Of a DNA stretch of 64,000 bases, positions 1 to 11,472 are shown one piece after another. The notes beneath the pieces are model-generated. The model did no database searches. It was not told where the DNA came from and saw nothing but the letters and a program-made list of their open reading frames with translations. Every line of letters starts with the position of its first letter. The first letter of the stretch is position 1. The DNA is taken from assembly GCA_038501625.1 (NCBI GenBank), contig JAZAYU010000182.1, positions 806,001 through 870,000 on the forward strand. The letters are read 5' to 3'. A program made the translations under genes and the position numbers. The stretch is from Corbicula japonica. Lineage: Eukaryota > Mollusca > Bivalvia > Venerida > Cyrenidae.

Positions 1-2529
1 TCTGGTGAGGGTCGGCCGCTGCACTGGCCAGAAACAGCTCAACTACCTGAAATATGACAACAAAATCTTGCGTAAGGTGACGTTCTCCAAACAAAATTGG
101 ATAGTAAATGCTTCGGTTAGGCATGATATTGGTTAAAATAATTTTAACAAGATCATATTTTGATTTCTGTCTGTCTATCAAGGATAATTGATAATATACA
201 ATGTAATTCAGATGAAATTGCTCATAAACTAATTTAAAACTAGATAAGCGGGTCATCCAAATTGCTTTATATGTGAAAATTGGAGAGAACAAATTTAAAA
301 AATCAAATTTTGTCCTTTTATGAGTTAATTTTTGTAAATGTTCAATGCGGGCACCTTTCTCGATCAAGACCAAAATTTGACCGTGAATTTAAAGCACTTC
401 TTATGTTTTGTTCTTACAAAGACTTTATTTGAAATGATTCTGCTATGACATTCTCTAAATTTCTTCTAAATTCTTTTACATTGCATTTTCTAAATTCTCT
501 AAAGGGACATTTTCTTAACCTTAGATCTTTAATAATTTATTAACTTTAAAGAGAGAATGTTTTAAATTAATTCACTTGTTGAATAAGAGTGGTTATCATT
601 TTTTAAAATTAGAGTATACAATGGTACCTGTCCCTTTTTTACGTCTAACATATGCGTGCAGAGACAAAGATTGTCGTTGCAGTCAGTTGCTGTGACGACG
701 GTTGACGAGTTACAGAACCGCTTTTCGGCGATATCCCATTGTGTGGCCAACGGTGCAGAGGGACGGTACATCGTCAGCTTATCAGATTAACGACGAATAA
801 TCTTACACAAATTGGCTATGATGCTAGACTGTTACGGTGGAAAAAAAGCATATAATTTCAAACGGTTCGCCTCAAGTTTGAACCTCAGGCTTTTGATAGC
901 AAAATCGGACGCAGAGATTTTTTAAATTATTCATTTCTTTAAGAAAGTAAACCTGTTTCATGTTTAAAGTTAAATTATATATTGGCAAATGGTACATATC
1001 TTTCTCAGACCCCTCAGACCTCTTTTATTGAAACGATATCACTGATATCATATCAGTGTTCAAACGGAATCTTCTTTAAGGCTTTTTTGTGCTTTTGCAA
1101 GCAACATTGTCGAGGAGACGAGTTAGTACAAGTTGATTCACTAAGTCAACTTGTACCTTTAAGAATCTGTAGAGGCAATTTTGAAGTGGTGCACACTAGA
1201 CAAGGCCTCGTGATTATAAAACTTATAAAACTTTTTTCTTGCTCAACTCAATTAAACTAAACTAAAACATTTTAAACTGAAAATAACACATAGTTGATCT
1301 TAATAACAACTATAGAACAGACAGGACAGACAGGTAACACTTATTTATGAATGCTGTTGAACTTAGATGAGTGTGTAGATATATCGCATACTGTTTCTTA
1401 ACCCTGGCTTCATCAACAGTTAATACAGTAGGGTTTTTCTTCAGTCTTTCTCCACCGGATTCGAATTCGACAATTTTCCATAATCTATCATTTTAATAAG
1501 TAACAAAAAGTAACAAAGAATGCTGTTGAAACTTTGCTGCAAAACGTAAAGGATACATTATTGATTGTAGGGGTGAGTAGACCCCACCTAACAGGATTAG
1601 GATAATACTCCGGATGACTGTAGTAGTTGTTGTCGTTCGTCTGGTACCGCAGACCTTGAACAGAAAATACATCTTAGTCTCTTTCTGTGCTTTTACATAC
1701 AAAAGAAACATGTTTTAACCAGGTTTTTTTAAATATCATATGCTTTCGTTAGCAAGGACGAAACATACTGATTTCTGGGAAAACATTCAGTATTTCTAAT
1801 AGCTTCCAAATATAATTTATCTATTTACTTGCCTTGCCTTACACGAGCACATCATGACTCTAACGACCAATTTAGAGGGCAGGAAAACAAACATTAATTA
1901 AAATTTCAAATGCAGCCTATTTTTACCATTTAGAATGAAAGCGCTAAGCTAAGTACGTATCTTATAATAGAAGTATAAACCCACTGGCGTAGTATTTCAC
2001 ATCTACGACTTCATTTGTATAGTCCTCGTCCACGCCTGACGGGGGATCGAACCGAAGTGTGCCTTGGAATATCACGGTTGCATTTAGGTTCGAAATTTTC
2101 ATTTCTGTGTCTGGATTCAGTATCTGTTTAAATATGAAAATTGAACTTAAATGTTTTTATTCTTAAATTGCAATTTAAATGTCACGACTGTTAATGTGCA
2201 CAGAGAAAAGACAACAATTTTGTCGGTACAACTGTTAGATGTACTTACTACACCGCTAGACGTAAAGTTCTCAACGTCACCACCAGGGTTAAAGTGCGCT
2301 GCTCCCTTATATCCATCGTAATGAAGTATAGCTGCTCCGTGGCCATCATTATCGGTGGCTTTACAATCACCATCAGACTCAACCTTGATCCAGTAATCTC
2401 CTGCTGGCTGGGTAGCATTCAAGATAAAATCATACCGCTCACCTGGGACAAAACAAACAAAAGTTGGAAACCCGAAAACGCGCAAGATTGCAATAATGTA
2501 TTGAGCATTTATTTAACTTTATCATTCCT

Positions 2530-2725
2530 TGGTGAGTAAAAAGTGAAATATGCCTATCACGAATGGCCATAACCTCCCCACACAGCCAAAAAGTAGAGAG
2601 GAAAGGAGAGTATGAATTAAAAATAATCAGTTTCAAAATAGACGCCACAAACACTTAACGAAAGTGAGAACCCGAGGGGTTACCGCCTTGGAACGGTCAG
2701 TGGCAAAACAATTTGGCAAAACATT
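2530..2725 (-). mobile_element. 3'-end fragment of the 11-kb reverse-transcriptase element
   Basis: The sequence matches the non-coding 3' part of the element at 10958-12525. It shares the gtgaaatatgc start, the cctccccacacag block, the gaacccgaggggttaccgcc block and the cggtcagtggcaaa hairpin arm. It sits in intron 7 of laccase copy A and carries no coding sequence. Confidence 0.7.
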
Positions 2726-2974
2726 AACTTAATATGCATACAAACATTTTTTGTCAAATATTGGTTAACCATTTTAGCCTCATAATATTATTGTATTTCT
2801 CTAAATGGAAATTTACTCCAATCTCAAACATATTTAAGGTGTGTCCATCTATGATGCATAACTTTTTAAATTATGGTAAGATGTCATGCACTTATACAAT
2901 TATAACATTTTGTTTTAATATTTTCAGTTCAAATGTATTCTTGACCAACATCCTTTCCAGAGGTCAAAACCACT

Positions 2975-3700
2975 CTTCGGGTCACTGTGACCTTGACCTT
3001 TGACCTACTGACTCCAAAATCAATAGGCTTCTTTTACTCAATAAGGGCTATCATCCTATGAAGTTTGAAGGCTCTGGGTCAAAGGGTACTCGAGTTATTG
3101 AGCAGAAACTGTTTTCAGTCTTCGGGTCACTGTGACCTTGACCTTTGACCTACTGACTTCAAAATCAATAGGGTTCTTCTACTCAATAAGGGCTATCACC
3201 CTGTGAAGTTTGAAGGCTCTGGGTCAAAGGGTACTCGAGTTATTGAGCGGAAACGGTTTCCACTCTTCGGGTCACTGTGACCTTGACCTTTGACCTACTG
3301 ACCCCAAAAGCAATAGGGTTCTTTTACTCAATAAGGGCTATCACCCTATGAAGTTTGAAGGCTCCGGGTCAAAGGGTACTCGAGTTATTGAGCGGAAACG
3401 GTTTCCACTCTTCGGGTCACTGTGACCTTAACCTTTGACCTACTGACCCCAAAATTAATAGGATTCTTTTACTCAATAAGGGCTATCACCCTATGACTTT
3501 TGAAGGCTCTGGGTCAAAGGGTACTCGAGTTATTGAGCGGAAATGGTTTTCACTCTTCGGGTCACTGTGACCTTGACCTTTGACCTACTGACCCCAAAAT
3601 CAATAGGGTTCTTCTACTCAATTAGGGCTATCACCCTATGAAGTTTGAAGGCTCTGGGTTAAAGGGTACTCGAGTTATTGAGCGGAAACATAGTGTGACA
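2975..3700 (+). repeat. 145-bp tandem array rich in AGGTCA half-sites
   Basis: Five units start at about 2975, 3120, 3265, 3410 and 3555, spaced exactly 145 bp. Each has a GGTCACTGTGACC palindrome followed at once by TGACCTTTGACCT (the fourth unit has one change between them), a TACTCAATAAGGGCTATCA block and a GGGTCAAAGGGTACTCGAGT block. The array ends at about 3690-3757 in a gacggacagacggacaaggc tail and a ccccagagggaggggggaga stretch. I recognise this as a dispersed bivalve-style repeat with an internal satellite, not a gene. Confidence 0.85.
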
Positions 3701-3764
3701 GACGGACAGACGGACAAGGCAAAAACAATATGTCTCCCCCAGAGGGAGGGGGGAGACATAACAA

Positions 3765-5878
3765 ATATTAGTGTAGTGACCGATAGAGAGATTGGTATAA
3801 TTAATGCATTTCAAAGCGTCTTTCCATTGTCAAAATTATTTGTTTGTTGGAACCACTTGTTGAGGGATCTGTCATTTTGGTTATCTAAGCATGGTGGGAG
3901 TAAGGTTGACAAACAAGTCTATGAAACACGTTCAAAAACTATGTTTCACAGTGAAAACTTGGAATAATTTCTTGAAAAATATCAGGAACTTAAAGTTCTT
4001 TGGAGTGAACTGTTGCTAAAATATTTTGAAGAAAAAAAAATAAATGACACTATAATAAATCATGCATGCCGATGGGTCGTAGAGGAAAGTAATAAATATA
4101 ACCCCTATTCAGGCATTACTAATAATTGTTCGGAGTAAGTCAATGCTAAATTAAAAAGATTAGTTGATCATGAAACTCAAAAAATAGATGCAATTGTTCT
4201 GTACTTTTATTACTTACAGCACAATGATTTGTCTGACTTTATTGGGGGGTTTGTGGTGAAAGTGAGTGGACTTTGCTAAAGAAATTCAGTTATGCAAAAT
4301 TAAACCCAGTAACTGTAGAAATACCATCGCGTAAATGTAATCCGGAAAATATTATTGACTTAGTAAAAGGTAATTTGAAGTTAAGTTTGCAATCACATAA
4401 CACAGACACAAACAAAAACTTGTCCAATGATACAACTCTAAATATATCAGAAATTCAAAAGGAATGTAGTTCAACAAAAATACGGACAAAAAACATTCCA
4501 ACAATCGGTTACATTCACAGAAGTAACTTGCTATCTGTACTGTAAATGATAATGGTATTGTTCTTGTTCCATCAATGGGAGCTTTCATGGTAAAGGGATC
4601 TAAGGGCGAGAAGTATTCTGTAACATTATTTCCTAAAGAAAGTTGCAATTGTCCACCTATAACTAGGTGTTATCATATTGTTTCCGCTATGATTTCAATT
4701 GGTATGGAAATTCCTAACGATACAAAGAAAATGAATCTCAGCATATTCCGGAAAAATTCAAGACCAAGAAACAATAAAAAATGTGGTGCAAAAAAAGGTA
4801 TGATAGGTGATAGAGATGAAGATATGAATCACCAAATGAAATTGTACATAATGTAGAATCTGTAAAACTCATCAAAAAGCCTTCGCTTTGGTCCTCAAAA
4901 TTAGATGTTAATACAAATGATGTAACAACTTTAACACCCAAGACCCCTAAAACACCTAGATCCATTCTTAAAAAAAACAAACGTTCACCAGTTTCAGACA
5001 CTGATTTGAATATCCCAAAAAATAAAGACCGAATCTGAAAATGAGTCTGTTGAGTTCATCGAATTTTCATCTGCTAGAAATGAAACTGAATCAATTAATG
5101 ATGACTGGTGGTTACACGAACTGGGACTCACGGAAAGTGACAAAAATATATATTAAAAAACAAACAATTAACATGAAATCACATGGAGGCTGTAAATGAA
5201 ATATGTAGAAAACAATTCGGGTCTAAAGCAGGTTTTCAGTTAACTGAAAAGGTCCCTGTCTTTTTGGAGGATGAAAGTCGGTGGAATATTGGGTCTGTAA
5301 TGTTGCCTGTTAATGAAGAAAATTGTGCCCAAATACATCATACTGGAAAAGATCACTAGGTAACTTCACTTAAATTAAACAACGCAGTAAATTTTATTGA
5401 CAGTTTAAGAACTGATAGGCCAGAAAATGCTATATTAACACAGTCATTGAAAATTCAACTTAGTCAAGTTTATGGTAAAATGTGTAAAAACTCTCTGAAC
5501 ATACAAATTCGAGAAACACAGCGTCAATATAATAGTGTTAATTGTGGTGTTTTTGCTATTGCGCATTTGGTTGAATTTTGTAGTACCAGTTCTTTCAACA
5601 ACAGGGTTATTTTTGATACTAAGCAAATGAGAAGTCATTTATTGGACTGTTTAGAAAATGAATCATTCACCCCTTTTTCAAAAACTAATAAAAGTCTTAA
5701 TAACAGACGGAACAAACCCAGTAAATCAATATCAATTGATCTTCAGTGTATATGTAATTTACCAAGTTGTGTTGACAAGCTAATTGTTTGTGATGTTCCA
5801 CTTCTTATCATGAAAACTGTGTTTCATCTCCTGGACATGACTTTAGCAAGCCATTTGTTTGTGAAAGATGATAAGTGA
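3765..5878 (+). pseudogene. Degraded MULE-like transposase with SWIM and Ulp1-like protease regions
   Basis: Three pieces read in order. At 3765-3960 a MULE-type transposase end is visible (TDREIGIINAF...VFP...CWNH), continuing after stops with NPYSGITNNCSE near 4100. At 4620-4700 there is a SWIM-type zinc finger, C-x-C then C-x-H (CNCPP...RCYH). At 5180-5600 there is a C48/Ulp1-like cysteine protease segment, with a TGKDH-stop-VTS block where a Trp is expected after the presumed catalytic His, and NSVNCGVFAIAHLVEF around the presumed catalytic Cys. Several stops break the frame (for example at about 3965, 4137, 4276 and 5357), so it is dead. The 5' part is replaced by the 145-bp array. Ulp1 domains are known passengers of some MULE families; linking this copy to them is inference. 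Confidence 0.7.
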
Positions 5879-6299
5879 CAACTTCCATATACTGGAGAAA
5901 ATGACATTACATTGCAAAGTTATTTTAATAGATTTTTCTTATATATATGTATATTGTCAGAAATATGAAATTAATAATTTTAAATTTGCATATTTCATGT
6001 TGATTGTGTTTTTATGCAGTCAACTGATAATTTAACCTTATAAATGTTAAAATGTATACAGTCATATGAAATAATATTTCCATTAAAGTATTGTTCTACA
6101 ATTCTGACAGTGTCATTTAAATAAAAATTAATTATATTTCTCGTGTTTGTCATTTTCTACATGTTATATATGCTAATTATTTGTTGACTGATAAAATTTT
6201 TAACGAAAAAGGTTACCTTTTCTTTTTAATAATGTGTGGAAAAAGCTAATAATTTATGATTAATAAAAACATCGCACGTTTTTTAAACCACGTAGCACA

Positions 6300-6628
6300 A
6301 TATTAAAAAGGTGTGAATTATTACTGCTTCAATGATCCAACAATTAAAAAGGTGCAAATTTTTACTGCTTCAATGATCCAACAATTAAAAAGGTGTAAAT
6401 TATTACTGCTTCAATGATCCAACAATTAAAAAGGTGTGAATTATTACTGCTTCAATGATCCAACAATTAAAATGTGCAAATTATTACTGCTTCAATGATC
6501 CAACAATTAAAATGTGCAAATTATTACTGCTTCAATGATCCAACAATTAAAAATGTGTAAATTATTACTGCTTCAATGATCCAACAATTAAAACGTTGTG
6601 CAATATTTCTGCCTTAATGATCCAACCA
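6300..6628 (+). repeat. 41-bp minisatellite, about 8 copies
   Basis: The unit is roughly aaaaaggtgtgaattattac followed by tgcttcaatgatccaacaatt. Copies differ by a few bases and by small indels in the A-run; the last (about 6590-6628) is degenerate. It is a direct array without spacers, in intron 7 of laccase copy A. Confidence 0.85.
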
Positions 6629-6634
6629 ACACAG

Positions 6635-6840
6635 ATCAATCTGCATTCTGCAGACTGTTCTGCATTCTGCAATTGTCAAATACATATTCTGCACTCTGTA
6701 TTCTGCAGAACCGTTCTGCATTTTAGACCCCATATCTCTTTTGACAATACATGATCTGCATTCTGCAGAACCATTCTGCATTTTAGACCCCTAAAATGCA
6801 TTCCGAATTCTGGGCAATATTCTGCATTTTAGACCCACCC
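6635..6840. repeat. Imperfect TCTGCATTCTGCAG repeats
   Basis: A degenerate simple array built from tctgcattctgcag and ttctgcattttagacccc motifs lies directly next to the 41-bp array. No coding potential was seen. Confidence 0.7.
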
Positions 6841-6914
6841 GCGGCGACATGTTGTAAATCTGTATAACCCGAAATTATGTTTAATTCTTGAAAATAACAA
6901 AAAAATATGTTTAC

Positions 6915-7050
6915 CCGGGTGTATCAAGAAAGATTGAACTGTGGCTGGTCGTATTGGCCAGCCATCACTTGTGATCACAATAGTTCATGGTTGTCTACCA
7001 TCACGCGAAAATAGCAACGTGTGGCCGCCGCTATCACTCGAAATCGGTAC
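6915..7050 (-). pseudogene. Laccase copy A exon 7 with 1-nt deletion
   Basis: The exon aligns base for base with B exon 7 (47112-47248) except that one A is missing near 6979-6984. B reads Asn-His-Glu-Ile-Ile-Val-Ile there; this copy shifts frame after Asn-His-Glu and reaches TGA at 6975-6977, two codons later. Splice sites at both ends are intact. A sequencing or assembly error could mimic a single-base deletion, but the independent stop in exon 3 makes true decay more likely. Confidence 0.85.
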
Positions 7051-7124
7051 CTGAAAAGAAAATTATACGAATCTATTAATTATAATATTTGTAATAATCA
7101 AAAGCGCAATATGCATTTTCATTT

Positions 7125-7275
7125 ACTGCTCATGAACAGACTCAATTAAACCGAGCCTGTGATATGCATTTTCATTATTGCCCATGACAAGGCTCAATCA
7201 AACCGAGCATGCAATATTTTCATAATTGTCGTATTCAGTGGCTTGCAAAATTCCCTTTTCATCTATTTTAATACG
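7125..7275. repeat. Dispersed repeat (caaaccgagcctgcaatat family)
   Basis: Two adjacent versions of a block (catgaacagactcaattaaa, then ccgagcctg, then cattttcatt) lie in intron 6 of copy A. A related block lies at 43525-43630 in intron 3 of copy B in the same absolute orientation. It is therefore a dispersed repeat and not part of the inverted duplication. Confidence 0.55.
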
Positions 7276-7654
7276 TATTGTCCAAAAATTACCATCTATT
7301 GCTTAAACTGATACTGCTAATCAATCGTGTACTAAGTGAAATTCTCCGAGACTTCTTGAAATTAATTAAGCACCATTTTGGTCATTTACCTTTCACCGGA
7401 AGTCACCGTGAACACTTCGTATGGTGTGTATCCATGGATACCTGCTCCGCCATATCCGGTTGCATTCACTGGGTCTGTCACGTTATATTTCAGGCCACGC
7501 CCATTCACAAGGACTGAAAGAAAAGAAAGAAGCAACGCCTATCATGTTAATGTCAGGTGAAGTATGTCATGAGACGAAGCACAAGCATTATGGTCTGCTC
7601 ACGTGAAATAGGGGCCTACCTGATTTTGTTGCTTCCATTTGGGTCTGTCTGTTC

Positions 7655-7755
7655 TGTTGACCAAACACAATTGACCAGTTGACCATTGACTAATTGACCA
7701 ATTGACCAATTATCTATTCTATTGACCACTTTCTAATTGACCATTATCCAATATA
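7655..7755. repeat. Degenerate TTGACCAA simple repeat
   Basis: About eleven loose copies of ttgaccaa or attgaccat lie within 100 bp. This is low-complexity sequence at the edge of the material inserted in intron 5 of laccase copy A. Confidence 0.7.
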
Positions 7756-7759
7756 TTGC

Positions 7760-10020
7760 CCCAGGTGTTTGATAGGTTTATAATTAAGGTGTTAAAAATG
7801 CAGAGCATGAAAGATCAATCAAAATGTTTATTTTGGAAGTAGATTTTATTTATTTGATTAATCTATGCAATTTATAAAAAATAACAAACATATATAATAT
7901 AGGTAAAACTGTAAATATTTATTATGTGTATTAAATATTATATAATATTTTATTGTTATTTAATACATAACAATTACTTTAGTAAAAGACATATTTAATA
8001 TGAATAGATATAATATACAAAATGAAATATTACATTGGAATAATATTGATTACAACCATAAGAAAATAATTTGTTTGCAATAACCTAAATATGAATAGCT
8101 TGGTATGGATGATATTTTAAAACATGTATATAGAGTGAAAGGAAAAACTCAGACAAGTTTTGATTAGTTTGTGGAGAAACTGCAAACAAACTATTTATTA
8201 AGGATGATGTTGATTAGTTAATATTCAATGTTCACAAAAATTACTATAAAAAGTGTAGATTTCAATGACAAAGTGAGTTAACCCTTTACTTGGCTAGACC
8301 TTCTACACAAAGGCAACTAGAGCAGATCCAGATCAACTGGCAAGGATATGAATGCCGATATGAATATACACTGGTCGCCAATGCAATAAAGTCATTTCCT
8401 TTAAGTAAAGCGTTACAAATAAAATGTTCTATAAATAAATTAAATTACTTTTGGTAATTTAAGATGTAAAAGAGTGATTGCATATTAATATTAAGCCACT
8501 GAATTGCAATAACAATTAGTTCTAATATTCAACGATTTTTCTAAACAAAAATTTAGGTATTTGTAATACAACTTTTAACAAAAACTGTGTTCTGATGTTT
8601 TCTTGTCCGTAAATGCTTAAATTGGAATATGAGATTTACTGACTCAATGTTTTGGGACATTTTAACTAATGAAATTTGGTTCCATAATGTTAGTTAAAAC
8701 ATAACCTAAAAGGTCATTAAGAGCTAATATTTGGGTTGGCTAACATTTAACTGACTGCCTGTGTAAACTTAATTGTTAACTTATTAATTAATAATTACAT
8801 AACAAATGACAAGTGATTAGCTATTCCAGAAATAATAGATAATGCTGAGTGAACCATTTTATCTTCTAAGAAATTACAGGATCTCCAGCTATAAGTTTGA
8901 TCTAAAAAACAGTTTGAATTTGTGAAAAAAAATACTTCTTAAACATTTTTTTAGGTATCCAGGAGAGAGTCTGAATGGACATAAAAATCACTTTTGACCA
9001 AAATGTCACTCACAATAGTTTCGCCATAAAGAGTCAATATATAATGTTATTATTGTGTTTAATTTCTATTAAAGAAAAAAGTCAAATATCATTTTCATTT
9101 CAGTTTTATGACACAAATATTCTAAAGTTTTGCATTTCAAATATTTGGAATAACCTAAACAATTCCATTTCAAATTTAGATTGATGGTATAAATGTTTAC
9201 TTTAGGGTGTTCTTGATATCTTAATCTTTATAAACCTTTACTGAAAACAAATTCATCAAATGATAAAATTCAAAATTTCAACATAATTTCTCTAATTTAA
9301 TAAACTGATCAACACGTCAAATAACAAATAATAATATGCACACACAACATAAAAACCATTGGATACATGAACCTGTCAATTGGTATAATTAGGGGCCAAT
9401 CATGAGATTACTAGCTACCAGTCAATAAACAGGGGCCAATAAACAGATTAGTGTCTTTGTGCATGATCAGAATAAACTTGCATGACTGCAATCATGATTA
9501 ATCACATTTTATGGTATTCATGTTACTGTCTATTTGCCACAGACACATATATAAACGTCTCGAGTTTTTCTGACAAAATGCGTTTACTTCAAAAAATATA
9601 TTTTATGTAACTTGATCTCCCTAAATTGGAAGAGAAAACAGGTGAATTCAACAATGTACCGCCGTTGTATTCAACGCCCGTTAAGCGTTATTATTTTGTT
9701 TACTATTTTATTTCCTTCCAACATTATGTTTAAAACTAAAATTTATTGTAATCATTCGTATATTTCTTTCATCAGTCCTGGATTAAAATTATTTTTATGT
9801 TTAAGAACTAGAAATCATACTTTGAACACGACCGTGTTACTGTTAATTGTCCCTATATATTTGACACAATATTCCCATGCCCATTCTGCCCAGAAAACGA
9901 TGGTGACATATCGAGGTGTGAAAACTTGTTTGATATCTGACATTTGAGGAGACTTGAAATTAATTATCCCAAATCATCAAATTGAACTTAACTGTTATTG
10001 TCACTTCAAGCGATAACTTT
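7760..10020. other. AT-rich stretch without recognisable gene
   Basis: Open frames here are short and unconvincing. A remnant of the gtgtagatccagatcagctg repeat family is visible around 8320-8350. Nothing else was recognised. It lies within the insertion in laccase copy A intron 5. Confidence 0.5.
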
Positions 10021-10021
10021 T

Positions 10022-10110
10022 CAGTGGCGGATCCAGGGGTGGTTCGGTGGGTTCGGACGAACCCCCATAATTTCCCCGATTTTTTTGTCCCGGTTGGTTC
10101 GAGGTTCGAA
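10022..10110 (+). repeat. Terminal-repeat-like cagtggcggatccaggggt segment
   Basis: The cagtggcggatccagggg start followed by facing ggttcggacgaac and accccc blocks resembles a terminus widely seen on hAT-type non-autonomous elements. The second terminus and target duplication were not identified, so the class is tentative. Confidence 0.35.
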
Positions 10111-10957
10111 GTTTGTGGATACGAATCAATATTAATGGTTTCCAGAAAGAAGTGGACAACAAGTTTGGTACAAAATTGTTTCATTTGACGACAAATTGCG
10201 GTCTCTGTGATGGTCTTGTGTCAAAACTTGGACTTCACGCATATTACATGCTCTCAATTCCAACCTGTTTATTGCCAATAAACAACTTCGCTCCCCAGCA
10301 CACTTGCCACTGTATGTGACCAATCTGCTAAAATTTTAATCAAAACAACAAAAGTATGAGTAGTCAATTGTTAATCAATTGAAAACTTAGTATTGAATGT
10401 TTCTTGCGTCCCCCAATCTACCGTCATGGGCATTTAATAAATCACTGGACCTTTTGCAATTTATTAAATTTCGCAGTTAGAGTCTGTGGAATAAAATGCA
10501 ACTTTCATTCTTATGCTTATATTTTCCACACAAGAAAGAAATGAAGTTTGAATAAAAAATTATACATGTATTTTCAGTATCACGTCCGGCGGCAAATCAT
10601 CAAAGACAAAAAGTAATGAACACAAGCTCAACTGCTGTAAGTTCGCATAGACTAATTTCATAGGTAGAGTCGTGCACAAATCATAGAAAATAAAAAAAAA
10701 TCCTCGAAAATATGCCAGGCGCGCCAATGTCGTTCCAGTATTTTAGTACCAAAATCTTTACACATTAGTATTTGCTTTAATTGGTTAGTGCTTCAGTAGA
10801 GGATGAATTTCGCGATGTTCATGAAAATGAAGCATTCAAAAGTAAAAAAATAAATAAACGCACCGTTTTTCCAAATTATTTCGAACTAAAAACGATATTA
10901 CTTGATTATGAGACTTCTTATACACTAATTCAACATTGTTTGTAGATTTTTAAAAAA

Positions 10958-11472
10958 GGTGAAATATGCATATCAGGAATCGCCACATTCAGAAAAAACA
11001 GCCTCCCCACACAGTCAAGAAGAAGAGAGGGGGAGAGAGCATGGTTAATAAAATAATCAGTTTCAAAAAAGACACCACTAACAATAAACAAAACTGAGAA
11101 CCCGAGGGGTTACCGCCTTGGAACGGTCAGTGGCAAATCAAATTGCCACTGGGGGTTTAAACCAGGTTCTAGGGTGCACCAACCTCACACTTGCCCCAAC
11201 AGGTTCTCATATCACAAAACAAGCACAAGTTGTCTTGGTGAAAAGACTCCAACCCACTTATCTGCTTAACAATGTTGAATGCAAAAGCACACAAACATAT
11301 AAAACATAAGAAGCTAAGAGCATTGCAAAGCCGAAAGGGGTACTCAATGATCTTACCGAGACCAGAGCTCCTGGAGTAAAATCAGCAAGAACACGATGAC
11401 AGGGATAAAAGAAACAAATCGAGTTTCTAGGTTCTTTTAAGAAAAGATTTCCCCAGTAACCTTCATAAACTC
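10958..11472 (-). mobile_element. 3' non-coding part of the Penelope-type element
   Basis: This flanks the 3' end of the reverse-transcriptase ORF. It includes a small hairpin (cagtggcaa ... ttgccactg at about 11130-11150) and a block containing aagcacacaaacatataaaa. Related pieces occur near 2.5, 41.8, 44.2, 50.5, 52.4, 53.3 and 56.0 kb. The combination makes it a family-specific 3' region, not host UTR. Confidence 0.7.

Noticed and set aside
1080..1160. Possible reverse-transcriptase-element fragment (gtgcttttgcaagcaacatt) with an internal 20-bp inverted repeat
   Set aside because: It resembles the 3' end of the 11-kb element, but the match is too short and diverged to list as a separate copy.
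1493..1711. 72-codon minus-strand ORF
   Set aside because: It is a wrong-frame shadow over laccase copy A exon 10 and its flanks.
3638..3967. 109-codon plus-strand ORF starting in the 145-bp array
   Set aside because: Its first ~40 codons are repeat sequence fused by chance to the MULE transposase remnant; only the part after about 3765 is real coding history.
6300..6628. Regular 41-bp repeats resembling a CRISPR array
   Set aside because: Units are contiguous with no unique spacers, no cas-like genes exist and the context is eukaryotic. It is a minisatellite.
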